Assembly (NCBI GenBank): GCA_024349245.1
Contig: JALDNG010002113.1
Coordinates: 21,743-85,742, forward strand
DNA: 64,000 nt
Direction: 5' to 3'
Origin: Neodontobutis hainanensis
Taxonomy: Eukaryota > Chordata > Actinopteri > Gobiiformes > Odontobutidae
Notes under the pieces: model-generated
Told to the model about the DNA's origin: nothing
The model's database searches: none
Seen by the model: the letters and a program-made list of their open reading frames with translations, nothing else
Program-made: the position numbers and the translations under genes
Shown here: positions 54,454 to 64,000 of the stretch, one piece after another
Layout: each line of letters starts with the position of its first letter
How positions within the stretch are numbered: position 1 is the stretch's first letter

Positions 54454-54896
54454 TGTTCGCCACCGCGGTGAGTAATGAAATGAGTGGTTTAGTTTAAACC
54501 TTTAAAGTATAACTAAGATGATAAAATATTTCAACTTCTTTAATCGTAGATAGATATGGGAATATTTTTACTTTATAATCATACAATGTGATTTTTGGTT
54601 TTTGACCTGAAGGTTAGAAATTAGCTTCAGGTTTATATGGATCTGGTTTCAAGGCATTTGTTGTCAATATTAACTTGACTTTAATGCCTTTTTAAAGAGA
54701 TTCGGCTGGTGGCGGTAGGCTCATGCTGTACATCGACCGCTCTGGATTATTTTTGTTTGGTTGTCAAGATATATAAAAAATTTTCAGAATCATTGTCAAA
54801 ACGGGAAGAAGACCACCACTTTTATACCCGCTTGATTTTAATTTTACTTCTCGATCAGTGGTCTTATTTAGGAACTTATACATCTACATTAAATTA
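54454..54896 (+). CDS. Possible two-exon small gene
   Basis: A five-codon start (MFATA) ends at a strong GTGAGT donor inside a CACCGCGGTG palindrome (54461-54470). About 225 bp later a GC-richer frame runs to a TAG at 54894-54896, including SLSKREEDHHFYTRL. The middle is ambiguous: it reads straight through as VAVGSCCTSTALDYF, or in another frame as GGRLMLYIDRSGLFLF joined by a 28-nt GT-AG segment ending at about 54787. No family recognised. Confidence 0.2.
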
Positions 54897-56682
54897 GTTA
54901 GATATCGAGGGAAAAAATTTATATTCACCTATATTTACATCTTGATAAAACTAAAATAATCGTTCATAATATCATTTAGCATTGTCGGAGTTAGTGACCT
55001 TCGTTATCTTAGAGTGTCCCTTCTGTGAGAGACATAGGGCTTTATTTTCGAGTATAAACGACTCATTCATCTATATTCAACGCTAATTTGATTTTAAAGT
55101 GTCAGTTTTATCACACGTTTAATCTTTTTGAATCTATTTATAAGTCACATAAATTTTTGAACATACTATTGCGTCCTCAATTTTCGTTTAATCTTAAGTA
55201 AACGCGCATGTTTTGTTTTATTGTGAATTTTCAATTGAAATGTCGATTATTATCATTAAAAATTGTAACTTTTACCTTTTAAATATTTGAATGGTTAATT
55301 AGGGTTGTCGCTGTTTGAGTTTTGCTAGCGGGAATAAAAGTAGAGGTTTATTATGTTTTATCATGGCTAGATGTTACTACTTCGCTTTTTACAAATAACT
55401 TACTATATTGCGAAATTAAACCCATAATTTGTTTAAATATACAAAAAGTCAAATAATATCTTTCAAAGTATTATCATAATCAGTTTTTTAGACTTTAATT
55501 TTATAACAGAACGAAGATGTATGAAAAACAGAAGGTGTGCATATACGCTCATGGGATGTTATTTTTAGTCATTTAAAACTAAAAATTCATAAATTCTATC
55601 TAACAAAAATTTAAACTCGATTTGGTTACACACGAGAGGTACGTGAATATTTAATGCGCTAATGTTAAAATTACATAAATAAATTAACTAACTTACATGA
55701 TTGGAATACTTTTAAATTTCAAAAGCATCATTTTCCTCTATCAAATATTGAACACATTATTACACCCAAGCTTACCTAATTAACTCGCCAAGCCATGAAA
55801 TATTAAAGACCTGGTCTTTAATAAATTTTAAATCAAAAATTTAAACCTATATATGTTTCTGAAAAAATAGATCAATGACGGGGGCGCGCATTTTTTCTTA
55901 AATTGAATATTCTTTGACCTTTTCAAGAATTTCCTCATGTTAATTTCCATGCATTAAAGAAGCGGGATTTAATAAAACTTCAGAAGTACAAAAATTACAT
56001 GTTTGTATGAATACATTAATAATTAGAATGATTTATTTATCAATCTAATTTGTTAATGTTTATGTTTTGTTCGAGTCATCTACTTCTTGAACGTATTTAC
56101 TGGTTTATATGGAATGCTTTAGACAAACATAAAAAATTTAAAGACACATTTTTGATTCACGTACCATACATCAAATGTTTGATCCTTTAAATATGGAGGA
56201 AAACAAAATCAACATCATGTTTCTCAACATCTTTACTTACCAGATTTAAAACCATTTCATTAAAGTCAAATTATTTTTCAAAACACAATGGATGATCAAA
56301 ATTTGAACATAAATTTGTGATACGAAATTCAAAATCACAAATTTAGTTAAAATAGAGAATAATAACAATCGTAAACCTAGTTGAACAAATAAATCAAATG
56401 TAAAGTTAGAAGTTATCGAATTACGTTATTTTCAAAACTATATATGGTAATTACTATTAGTTGACAAAAAGAAAGAGCCCCATGAATCAATATTATAAAT
56501 ACAAATGTCGAATGAAGAAATTTAGATAAAGGACAACTGTATTCTGTTATCGTTATTGCACGGTTTCGGGCAATTTTTTGTCCGTATTTCCATTTAAAAA
56601 TTAAGTATGTTTTCATAACATTCACATGAGTAAATACTGATTCATAAGGGATTAAAATATGTTGTCGAATTGCGTTTAAAAA
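54897..56682. other. AT-rich spacer upstream of PCCB
   Basis: Contains a GCGCATG at 55204-55210 and GGGGGCGCGCAT near 55880-55891. No gene seen. Confidence 0.45.
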
Positions 56683-59600
56683 ATGTTTTCGTTTCCTGTA
56701 AGATTATTTGGAGAGATTTCGAAAAAGGTCCGCCATTTTAACAAAGGACTTAATTTTACCCGAGTTTATACGCAAAGAAAGGAATCAACATATTCAAAAA
56801 TTGAAAAAGTCAAACATCAATCCTCAATCGGAGGCAGTGAAAAATCACTGAAAATTCAGCATGAAAAAGTTTCTCACCATTTTATATTCAGGGTAAGTTA
56901 ACCGCGAGAGAACGGATCAGCCTCCTGATGGACCACGAATCATTCATAGAATACGACCAGTTTGCCGAGCACCAATGTGCCGAATTCGGCGTTCAACAAA
57001 AAGTAATTTGTGAAATAAAAATTAAATGATCCACTGACTAAACGCTCAAACTACATCTACATTACCATTCATTCATATACGAATACTTGTGATTTAAACA
57101 TCCTATGTGATGGTTAACCTTTCAATCCATTCGCTAAAAACTATTTTAATCTCCAAAAACATGATTTCCCAGTTCCATATTTTATAAATCTCAACGGTTT
57201 TTTAGTGTGAATAAACTGTTAGTTCATGGATGCAGTATAGCGTCTCGGTAGTCCACCTTTAATTTTAAATTTATCCTTTTATTTTTGATAAACTAGGGTA
57301 ATTCCACAAAATTATCTTCAGAATAGAAGTTTAAGGAATATATTTTGGGTAGTTTCAATTTGCGCATGTCGGTAGAATTTTCTCTTTATTCTCTGTTTCT
57401 ATAACGTTCAAAAATACACAAAGCGTACTTTTTGATAAAAATTATTTATTTATTTTTTATAATTCTTCAAAGCTGACATTACTTTAAAACTAACTTATTA
57501 TTTCTGAGAATTTCCCACATAATATGGATGTGCTATTGTTGTGTTGCAAAAATAGCTCATGTTCTGAAATTCTACAAATCCATAACTATCAGGTGTCCTT
57601 GAGAACATTTTTGCGCATGTGCATTTTTGATCTGAGATTTAAAATAGTATTTCGGTTTGGTTGAAAAAAAACTGTTAATTTGATAAGAAATAATTTTCAA
57701 GAAGAAACTTTTGAAAGTGGATGCATAAAAATTTTGATTCTAAACTGCTGGCAGTTATATTTTATACGTTCGAGTAAAATGACTCTCAGAGACAATTTAT
57801 ATAACACTTTACTCCACAGGCCTTAGACCCAACGTAAATGGATCATTTTATTTGTTGAATTTTTAATGTATTGTTGGACATGTATAATTTATCAAATTTA
57901 CAAAATCAATGATATTTTATTTGCATATTGCAAAAAGTAGGAAAATGTTAAAATTCTCCCATAAATAAAAAATATAAAATTTGAACATTAAAAATTCATA
58001 TACCTTCAAACGCAATAATATCAAAATTTATATATCCTCAATCCAAAAATGAAAATAATATTCAGTGACTTCTTTCAGATTATAAATTCTCAAAACTATA
58101 TAATTTAAAAAAGACAGCCATTTTATTATGCTTACCTCTAATAGGTGGCGGTAAATTTTGGCATTTTGGTCTATTTAAACGTTAACAGCGATAAAATCCA
58201 ATTCTGACCATAAATTCAATGATATAATAGTTTATTGTGTCAAATAATCTTTAATAGGTTTTTGGAGATAGTGTTGTGACTGGTAGGGGTCTCATCCATG
58301 GACGACCAGTTTTTATCTTTAGCCAAGTATGTCGAGAGCTAATTAAGGACTTCAGTGTGTTTGGAGGAAGCGTCTCCACAATTCATTCGCTGAAGATATG
58401 CAAAGTAAACGGCACTGAGGCATATAAAAGATAATGGATCAAGCAAGTCTGGTCGGAGCGCCATTGATTGGAATTAACGACTCTGGGGGTGCAAGAATCC
58501 AAGAGGGTGTCTACTCCTTATCAGCATATTCTGAAATTTTCACTGTATCATAAGTTATAACATGCAAAGAGGAATGTTCTCTACTCTGGAGTTATTCCTC
58601 AGATCTCACTGATCATGGGCCCCTGTGCTGGAGGGGCTGTCTACTCTCCAGCAATCACTGATTTCACTTTTATGGTTGATGTTTGTTTGATTAACATGAA
58701 ATAAGACTGCTTTTTGCTACATAACTGGGCCTGACGTGATCAAAGTGAGTCTTCTCTAACTGTTAGGTCGTTACCGGAGAAGAGATAAGCCACCAGGAAC
58801 TCGGGGGAGCCTACCCGCACACTACTCTGTCAGGTATATATCTGTGTAATTCAGGGGTTGCTCATAAATCATTCACTGACGACGTCAAACTTTTACAAAT
58901 GTACGAAAATGTAACAAAAAGGACACGGGAATTCATGATTTACATACCGCTTAACCATGCATCTAAACCTGAAAGGCGGCCCAATGACGATCCCCAGTAT
59001 TTCATTTTTTAAACAGCGATCGAAAATGTGAATCGCTGGAGACAATCGTCCCAAAAGATCCTCTAAAATCATACGATATGAAAGAAGTTATCGAAACAGT
59101 TAAATTTCTCACTTTATCTTTTAGATCACAGACGATAATGAGTTTTTTGAACTTATGCCTAATTATGCCAAGAATATGATAATTGGGTTTGCTCACATGG
59201 GAGGTCAAGTTGTTGGGTTTGTGGCAAATCAGCCTCTTGAGTTGGCTGGATGTTTGGACATAAATGGGTCGATAAAGGGAGCTCGTTTCGTGCGTTTTTG
59301 CGATTCATTCAACATTCCATTGCTACTGCTGGTTGACACTCCGGGTTACTTGCCAGGAAAGTCGCAGGAGCATATGGGAATAATCAGGAACGGCGCAAAA
59401 CTCATTTTCGCATTGGCTGAAGCAACCGTTCCTAAAATCTCTATTATAACGAGGAAAGCGTATGGTGGGGCTTACTGCGTCATGAGCTCAAAAAATCTAA
59501 GAGGCGACGTCAACTACGCGTGGCCAAGCGCCGAAATCGCGGTTATGGGAGCTAAGGTATTTTTTTAATATAAACAGGGCGCGGCTTCGATAATTTTCAA

Positions 59601-59850
59601 GAATCATCCAGATAAGCGTATTCTTAATCAATAAACCTGTAGAAAAATACGAGCAGGAGTATATCGACAGAATTACAACTCCATTTTCTGCTGCTGCAAT
59701 AGGAAAGGCTTTTAAAGTTTAACAATAGGACTTCTAGACGATATTATCTTCCCAAGAGAAACCCGATCAAGAATCATTAAAGACCTGAAGGTTCTTTCAA
59801 CAAAGACTCAAAAAAACCCTCAAAAGAAACATGGAAATATTCCGCTTTAA
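56683..59850 (+). CDS. PCCB: Propionyl-CoA carboxylase beta chain, mitochondrial
   Basis: Fifteen exons: 56683-56868, 56892-57002, 58258-58326, 58348-58404, 58431-58544, 58570-58680, 58706-58744, 58767-58833, 58855-58900, 58922-58996, 59017-59098, 59125-59556, 59578-59617, 59643-59702 and 59729-59850. The joined product is 536 residues (human 539). An in-frame TAA 4 nt upstream fixes the start. A basic presequence (about 1-32) fits mitochondrial import. Carboxyltransferase motifs: GKLTARERISLL, GGARIQEG (160-167), GPCAGGAVYSPA (196-207), VDTPGYLPG (389-397), KAYGGAYCVMS (430-440), and the terminal KKHGNIPL. With the biotin-bearing alpha chain it carboxylates propionyl-CoA to methylmalonyl-CoA. 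Introns are 23, 1255, 21, 26, 25, 25, 22, 21, 21, 20, 26, 21, 25 and 26 nt; the last lacks a GT donor. Exon number equals that of the human gene as I recall it. Confidence 0.95.
57003..58257 (+). other. PCCB intron 2, unusually long
   Basis: A 1255-nt GT-AG intron (GTAATT...AATAG), about fifty times longer than the others in this gene. It contains two copies of TTTGCGCATG (57359-57368 and 57610-57619) and no convincing nested gene. The motif copies suggest it may hold regulatory sites. Confidence 0.85.
59703..59728 (+). other. PCCB intron 14 with GA-AG borders and flanking 8-bp repeat
   Basis: Joining 59702 to 59729 restores the conserved reading (AAAIGLLDDIIFPRETRSR). The removed 26 nt begin GA and end AG. 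No GT-AG or GC-AG choice keeps the frame. CAATAGGA occurs at 59697-59704 and again at 59723-59730, exactly 26 nt apart, so the cut could lie anywhere within the repeat. Confidence 0.7.
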
Positions 59851-62818
59851 AAACTATTACTACATCATATCTGAATGAAAATATTGTCTTCTCGTTAAAC
59901 CTCATAATATCTAACAATTTTAGAGGGAAAAATTTTTGCACCAAACTCAGGAATTTTTTTCGTATAATTGAACCAAAAAATGTTTTTAATTAATATTTTC
60001 ACTTTTAAAAGAAAAATATGACTGCTATGACTTTTACGTGGCCATTTACAATGGCAATATTTGTAAAAATAATTGAGAAACCCTCAACCGATTAAATTTC
60101 GCAAATGCGCAAAGATGTCATAAAAAATGACTTCTACGGATAATCTCATATCAATTAGATAAATCTCCAACTTTGATAAATATTTGGTTTTACTTCTATT
60201 ACTTTCCCTTGTTTGGATGAAAAATAACCAGCAATGAAAATTCAAAATTAAGCAAAGTTCGTAAGAATCTTTATGAACGGACAGAATAAGAATGCTAATT
60301 CAAATCAATAAGTAGTTAAAAATCCTCTGATAGAAGGAATAACGTTAACTCTAGATTTTTAACGCCTGTGGATAAAATTAAGATAGCTTAATGTGTAGTA
60401 TAAATATGAAACCATTGTAAAATATAAGTTCCACTTAAAATAAACATCGAAATTTGTCATTATGATGTAAAACATGAGGAAATTATAACTTAAAGAACAA
60501 ATGATTTTTAGGAGTTCATTTGAAAAAAAACTCGGAAATTGTTTTCTCTTTGAAAGTCAACAATATTCTGAAATAAATATATATAATCAGAATAAAACAA
60601 AAACTTAAGTTAGTTCATGCGTGGTATTGTCTTATTTTGTTTTACGAAAGTTAACGAATTTCTTAAAAATATTCTTATACACCGAGTCTTGTTTGCTTTT
60701 ATACCAAAATTAACATTCATTGTAGATTCTTGATGCTGACCTTAACTTTCATGCCATTTGCATCTCTATTTTGCTTATAGATTTGAGATTCGTCAATTTT
60801 TATTCTTATTATTGATAAATTTACCACAGAATACGAAAAATATTAAATATAATCACCAAGTTAAATTTAACATCATACAAGATTGCAATATCTGCAAAAT
60901 ATAAAATTCTTGCATCGATACTTTACTCGTATCTAATAACACCTCAAACTATTTGCGATTTCATTTTAGGCGTGATATAAAGTGGAGTCTTTATACGTTT
61001 TTCAAGATCGGTATCACTTTTCAATTCTGTTCTTTAAATCTCGGTTTGCTTTGTTCATAGTTATATGTGAAACGACATCTCAGGAGAAGCAAGTGTGTAG
61101 AGATCTCCACGAGGTACTATGAGCAGGTGATGAGTGCCCTTAAAATCCTCAAAGAACACAACAAGGAATAATTTTAATCTAATCACTCAACTACGACGAG
61201 ATAAGGAAGGTTTAGATGGATAAGAACAAATTAAATTTTACTTTAGAGAGACTAGGCTCTCCTCAACAAGCGTGGATATCGATTTGGTACCATTAAAATG
61301 TCTATATCTTAGCTATTGGATATACAGACATCATAGCACCCTTCGAGAAATATCTGAGCAGAGCTAGCTCATCCAAATCTCCCAAAATATTAAATATAGA
61401 ACGCCAAACATTCTTATACGAATTTTTGACTTTTTATATAGCAAAAATTGTCGCAAATTTTTTTGAATACATGTAATCATTAATTTGGTTGAGTGTTATG
61501 AACTTATGCTTGTACTTTTTAAAACTTAAGTATTATTATAGTTTGGCCAAGCTAATTATTTGTTAAGTTTGAAAAAGGTAAAGTAGATTTATAATTTATT
61601 GATATCTTGTTAAGATGGATAATTTAATGTATGGAATCTTTCGATTAGTTAGGATACGTAATTGGTATATTAAGATATTAAACTTCGAACGAATTATTTT
61701 CTGAAAAGAAGACATATAACCAAACTGTTTGAAAAACAAAAAAATCTAAATATACTGAAAATATCATTGTAAACATAAATCTGTGATATCAATAGAACAC
61801 ACATTTTAAATGAAGAAGATTTTAAAGATGCTGTTCTGTTTAAAAGTATCACGATTATATTAGAGTCTAGAACACAAGAATATCTATGACTGACTTTTCA
61901 TAAAATAAATTATATTTTAAAAATTAGATAATTTCTTCAATTTTAGTAGGCCATTATTGATTGTTTAAATAAGTATTTAGCATAAGAGCCATGTTCTTTG
62001 AATGTGATTTAACGAAAAAATACATTTAAAATCTCTCTTAAACTGACGAAACGCACGAAAAATTTGAGAGTTTCATATTTGAAAACTTCATTCTCTTTTA
62101 TATTTTTTGACAAAGTCCTTGAAAAAAACTGTAACATGAATGATCCCTAGTTCCATAATTTAAAATTTATTAAATTTAAATGATGTTCTCTGACAAAATA
62201 TATGACGATTAAATCTTCTAAAAGATAATATTTATTCCAAAATTATTTTATAAATGGACAAAATGTGAAGGTAAAGCGATTTATGATGTAATTGATAAAT
62301 TAATTGCAATCTTGCTTCTTTTGATTAAAGGCGAATTACGCTTTCGTGAAAATTCTTCTTCTGGGCTAAAAAACAAGATAAATATATTGAAATATTGGTT
62401 TTCGTTGTTGTCATAAATCTTTTAAAATTGATGATTTTATTATCTCTTTCAAAATAAGGTAAAATACTTTTCATAGCCTTGTTGTCTTCTGAATAAAATA
62501 TTTTATTAAATTACACGTCAAAAATTTGGTATAATTTATCGTGTTTCTTTAACCATCTTTAATCAGAATAACAAAGATATCCGGTTTTTAACTCTAGTAG
62601 ATATTACTTTTTTACGTAAATCTATGTTTTATAATTTTATATAACTCTTTTGAAAGCCATTCACTATATACTCCACAACAAAACGATAAAAATGTTTACT
62701 TTAACATTTATTTTAAATACCGAACAAACAAAAAGTTGGAAAAATATTTTAAATAAAATTTTACTTCTAATCGATGAAAAAATAATGAAGAAATGAAGCG
62801 AGATCTTTAATTATATCC
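59851..62818. other. AT-rich spacer with one GC-richer island
   Basis: At 61.07-61.40 kb GC content rises and plus-strand frames look protein-like (VMSALKILKEHNKE; then MDKNKLNFTLERLGSPQQAW from 61216). A 26-nt GT-AG segment lies at about 61286-61311, but no consistent gene model emerged. The rest is featureless. Confidence 0.4.
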
Positions 62819-63015
62819 ATGCCTAAAGTTAAGATAAAATTCAAAAGGTCGGTAAAGAGATCGTCTATAGGAGAGATGATATACTTAAAAAGAGACCGAG
62901 ATACCACTTTGTTTCTCAATGAGAAGCTTAAAGAGGCAAAGGTAATGAACCTTTCTTCTGCGAGAACAATGAACGTTCGAAAAGTGAAGAGCGTAAAGGA
63001 AGCTTTCTCGCTTAA
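62819..63015 (+). CDS. Possible small basic protein gene, two exons
   Basis: Met 62819 has an in-frame TGA 33 nt upstream. The first exon (62819-62941, 41 codons, MPKVKIKFKRSVKRSS...) is very rich in K and R. A 23-nt GT-AG segment with a pyrimidine run (62942-62964) matches the size of proven introns. The second exon (62965-63015) reads NNERSKSEERKGSFLA and ends TAA, giving 57 residues. Without splicing, the frame would run to 63031 as a 70-residue protein. The spliced form continues a charged helix-like stretch, so I prefer it. Family not recognised; nuclear or nucleolar location would be only a guess from charge. Confidence 0.35.
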
Positions 63016-63031
63016 TGTGACGGAGTACTGA

Positions 63032-64000
63032 ACTGGAATTTATAGTCAAACGAAAATACATGTTACGATTCTACTACCCAAAGAACCAATGATGGAGAAT
63101 TAAAATTTCTTTTGAACAATAGTTAGATGAAGGCTTTTTAATGGTCTTAGTTATACACCACCAGTTGACAACAGATAACACCAAAAATTGCCTGTAAAAG
63201 TCAAAGAAACAGGAGTAAGGCTCTGAATTGACACAACCTCGTAAGCAGAGGGACAGTGAAGATTTTTAAAACCCTCAAAAGTCATTTTGAACAAACCGAT
63301 ATAACTTTGATTCATAAATTCTCTAAAAAACAATTTTTTCAATCTCTTATATTTGCAACAATATTTTAAAATATTAAAAATGACTTTTAACTAACCTTAT
63401 AAATATCACTAAATGACAATAGTTTATATATTTAGATCATGTGACAAATAAAAATTTCATAAGTTTTGACGGTGATTATTTCTAGAAAATGCACATATTG
63501 ATTAAGAAATATGATAAGTAATATTATATCAGTTTATTTAAATCTGTACATGGTATATTAGAGGATATACGAGTGTTATTATGTATTTTAACTCAAAAAT
63601 CGTCAAAAGATTTCACAATTTCAAGATTAAATAATAAGTTTACGAACGTTTGTAAACTTTTAAGATTTGAAAAATTTTAAAATATAACCTGAAATTTTTC
63701 TCATATAAAATTAAAATTTAAACAATACTCTTGAATCAATAAGTAAATAAATTGTCAGGAAAAATTTAAAATTTTATGAATTAACTTTGAGTGGTTTTAA
63801 AATAAATAAAGTTATTTGGCTAAATTATTAAAAATCAAAAATTCAATCAGAATTTTTTGATGATATTAGTTCAAACCATCATAAAATATTCTGCTTTCAT
63901 TGAAAATATTTAAATGTTGAAGAGTAAATCGAAAATTTAAATATGATTAAATTCTGTTTCATCAGATTAAAATTATTAAACCGATGTGTTGTGATTGAAA
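63032..64000. other. AT-rich spacer
   Basis: Nothing seen apart from a low-complexity minus-strand frame at 63151-63342. Confidence 0.5.

Noticed and set aside
58901..58921. Reading PCCB exons 9 and 10 as one exon
   Set aside because: The 21 nt are in frame, but they insert seven residues that break the alignment with the family; removal restores LLQMTREFMIYIPL.
1..64000. A bacterial or viral origin for the window
   Set aside because: Spliceosomal introns, animal-type TEX2, PCCB, ALYREF and NIFK, and eukaryotic transposons rule this out.
1..64000. Ciliate or nucleomorph origin because of the tiny introns
   Set aside because: TAA and TAG act as stops at conserved protein ends, gene spacing is very large and transposons are abundant; these do not fit those groups.
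1..64000. CRISPR arrays or operon-type gene clusters
   Set aside because: No regularly spaced repeats were seen, and the genes are widely separated on both strands.

Overview
This is nuclear DNA of a small eukaryote. It is roughly three quarters A+T by eye and very gene-poor. Four genes can be modelled completely, all with the standard genetic code (stops TAA or TAG): TEX2, PCCB, ALYREF and NIFK orthologs. Nearly all of their introns are 20 to 26 nt long. Animal-type genes combined with introns this small fit a dicyemid (or orthonectid) mesozoan best. Ciliates would recode stops, and nucleomorphs lack transposons and long spacers. The organism call is inference from gene content and intron size.

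Layout: 1-13.7 kb is AT-rich spacer with one GC-rich, T-run-terminated RNA candidate (831-923) and one weak exon candidate near 7.1 kb. A broken, apparently intronless coding remnant lies at 13.74-14.72 kb. A nearly intact IS630/Tc1-mariner element (16943-18226) carries terminal inverted repeats, a TA target duplication and one frame break. The 19.7-25.4 kb region is a transposon graveyard: a Merlin/ISXO2-type remnant beside a decayed Ty3/gypsy pol. From 27.6 to 31.6 kb the minus strand looks like a multi-pass membrane protein gene chopped up by tiny introns, which I could not fully assemble. ALYREF follows at 31698-32481 (minus).

The stretch 32.5-38.7 kb is spacer. A second Merlin remnant is at 38.8-39.5 kb and NIFK at 40718-41303 (minus). 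A possible small-gene start is at 44147, a tRNA-like sequence at 45.2 kb, and a third Merlin remnant at 47.8-48.2 kb. TEX2 (49080-51255, minus) and PCCB (56683-59850, plus) are separated by 5.4 kb. A possible small basic protein gene begins at 62819.

The genes are unrelated housekeeping functions: mRNA export (ALYREF), ribosome biogenesis (NIFK), lipid transfer at ER contact sites (TEX2) and mitochondrial propionate catabolism (PCCB). No operon logic is visible. The main result is the intron architecture: because exons are cut every 20-150 codons by introns of about 23 nt, open-reading-frame scanning recovers only pieces of these genes. One PCCB intron has no GT donor and is flanked by an exact 8-bp direct repeat.
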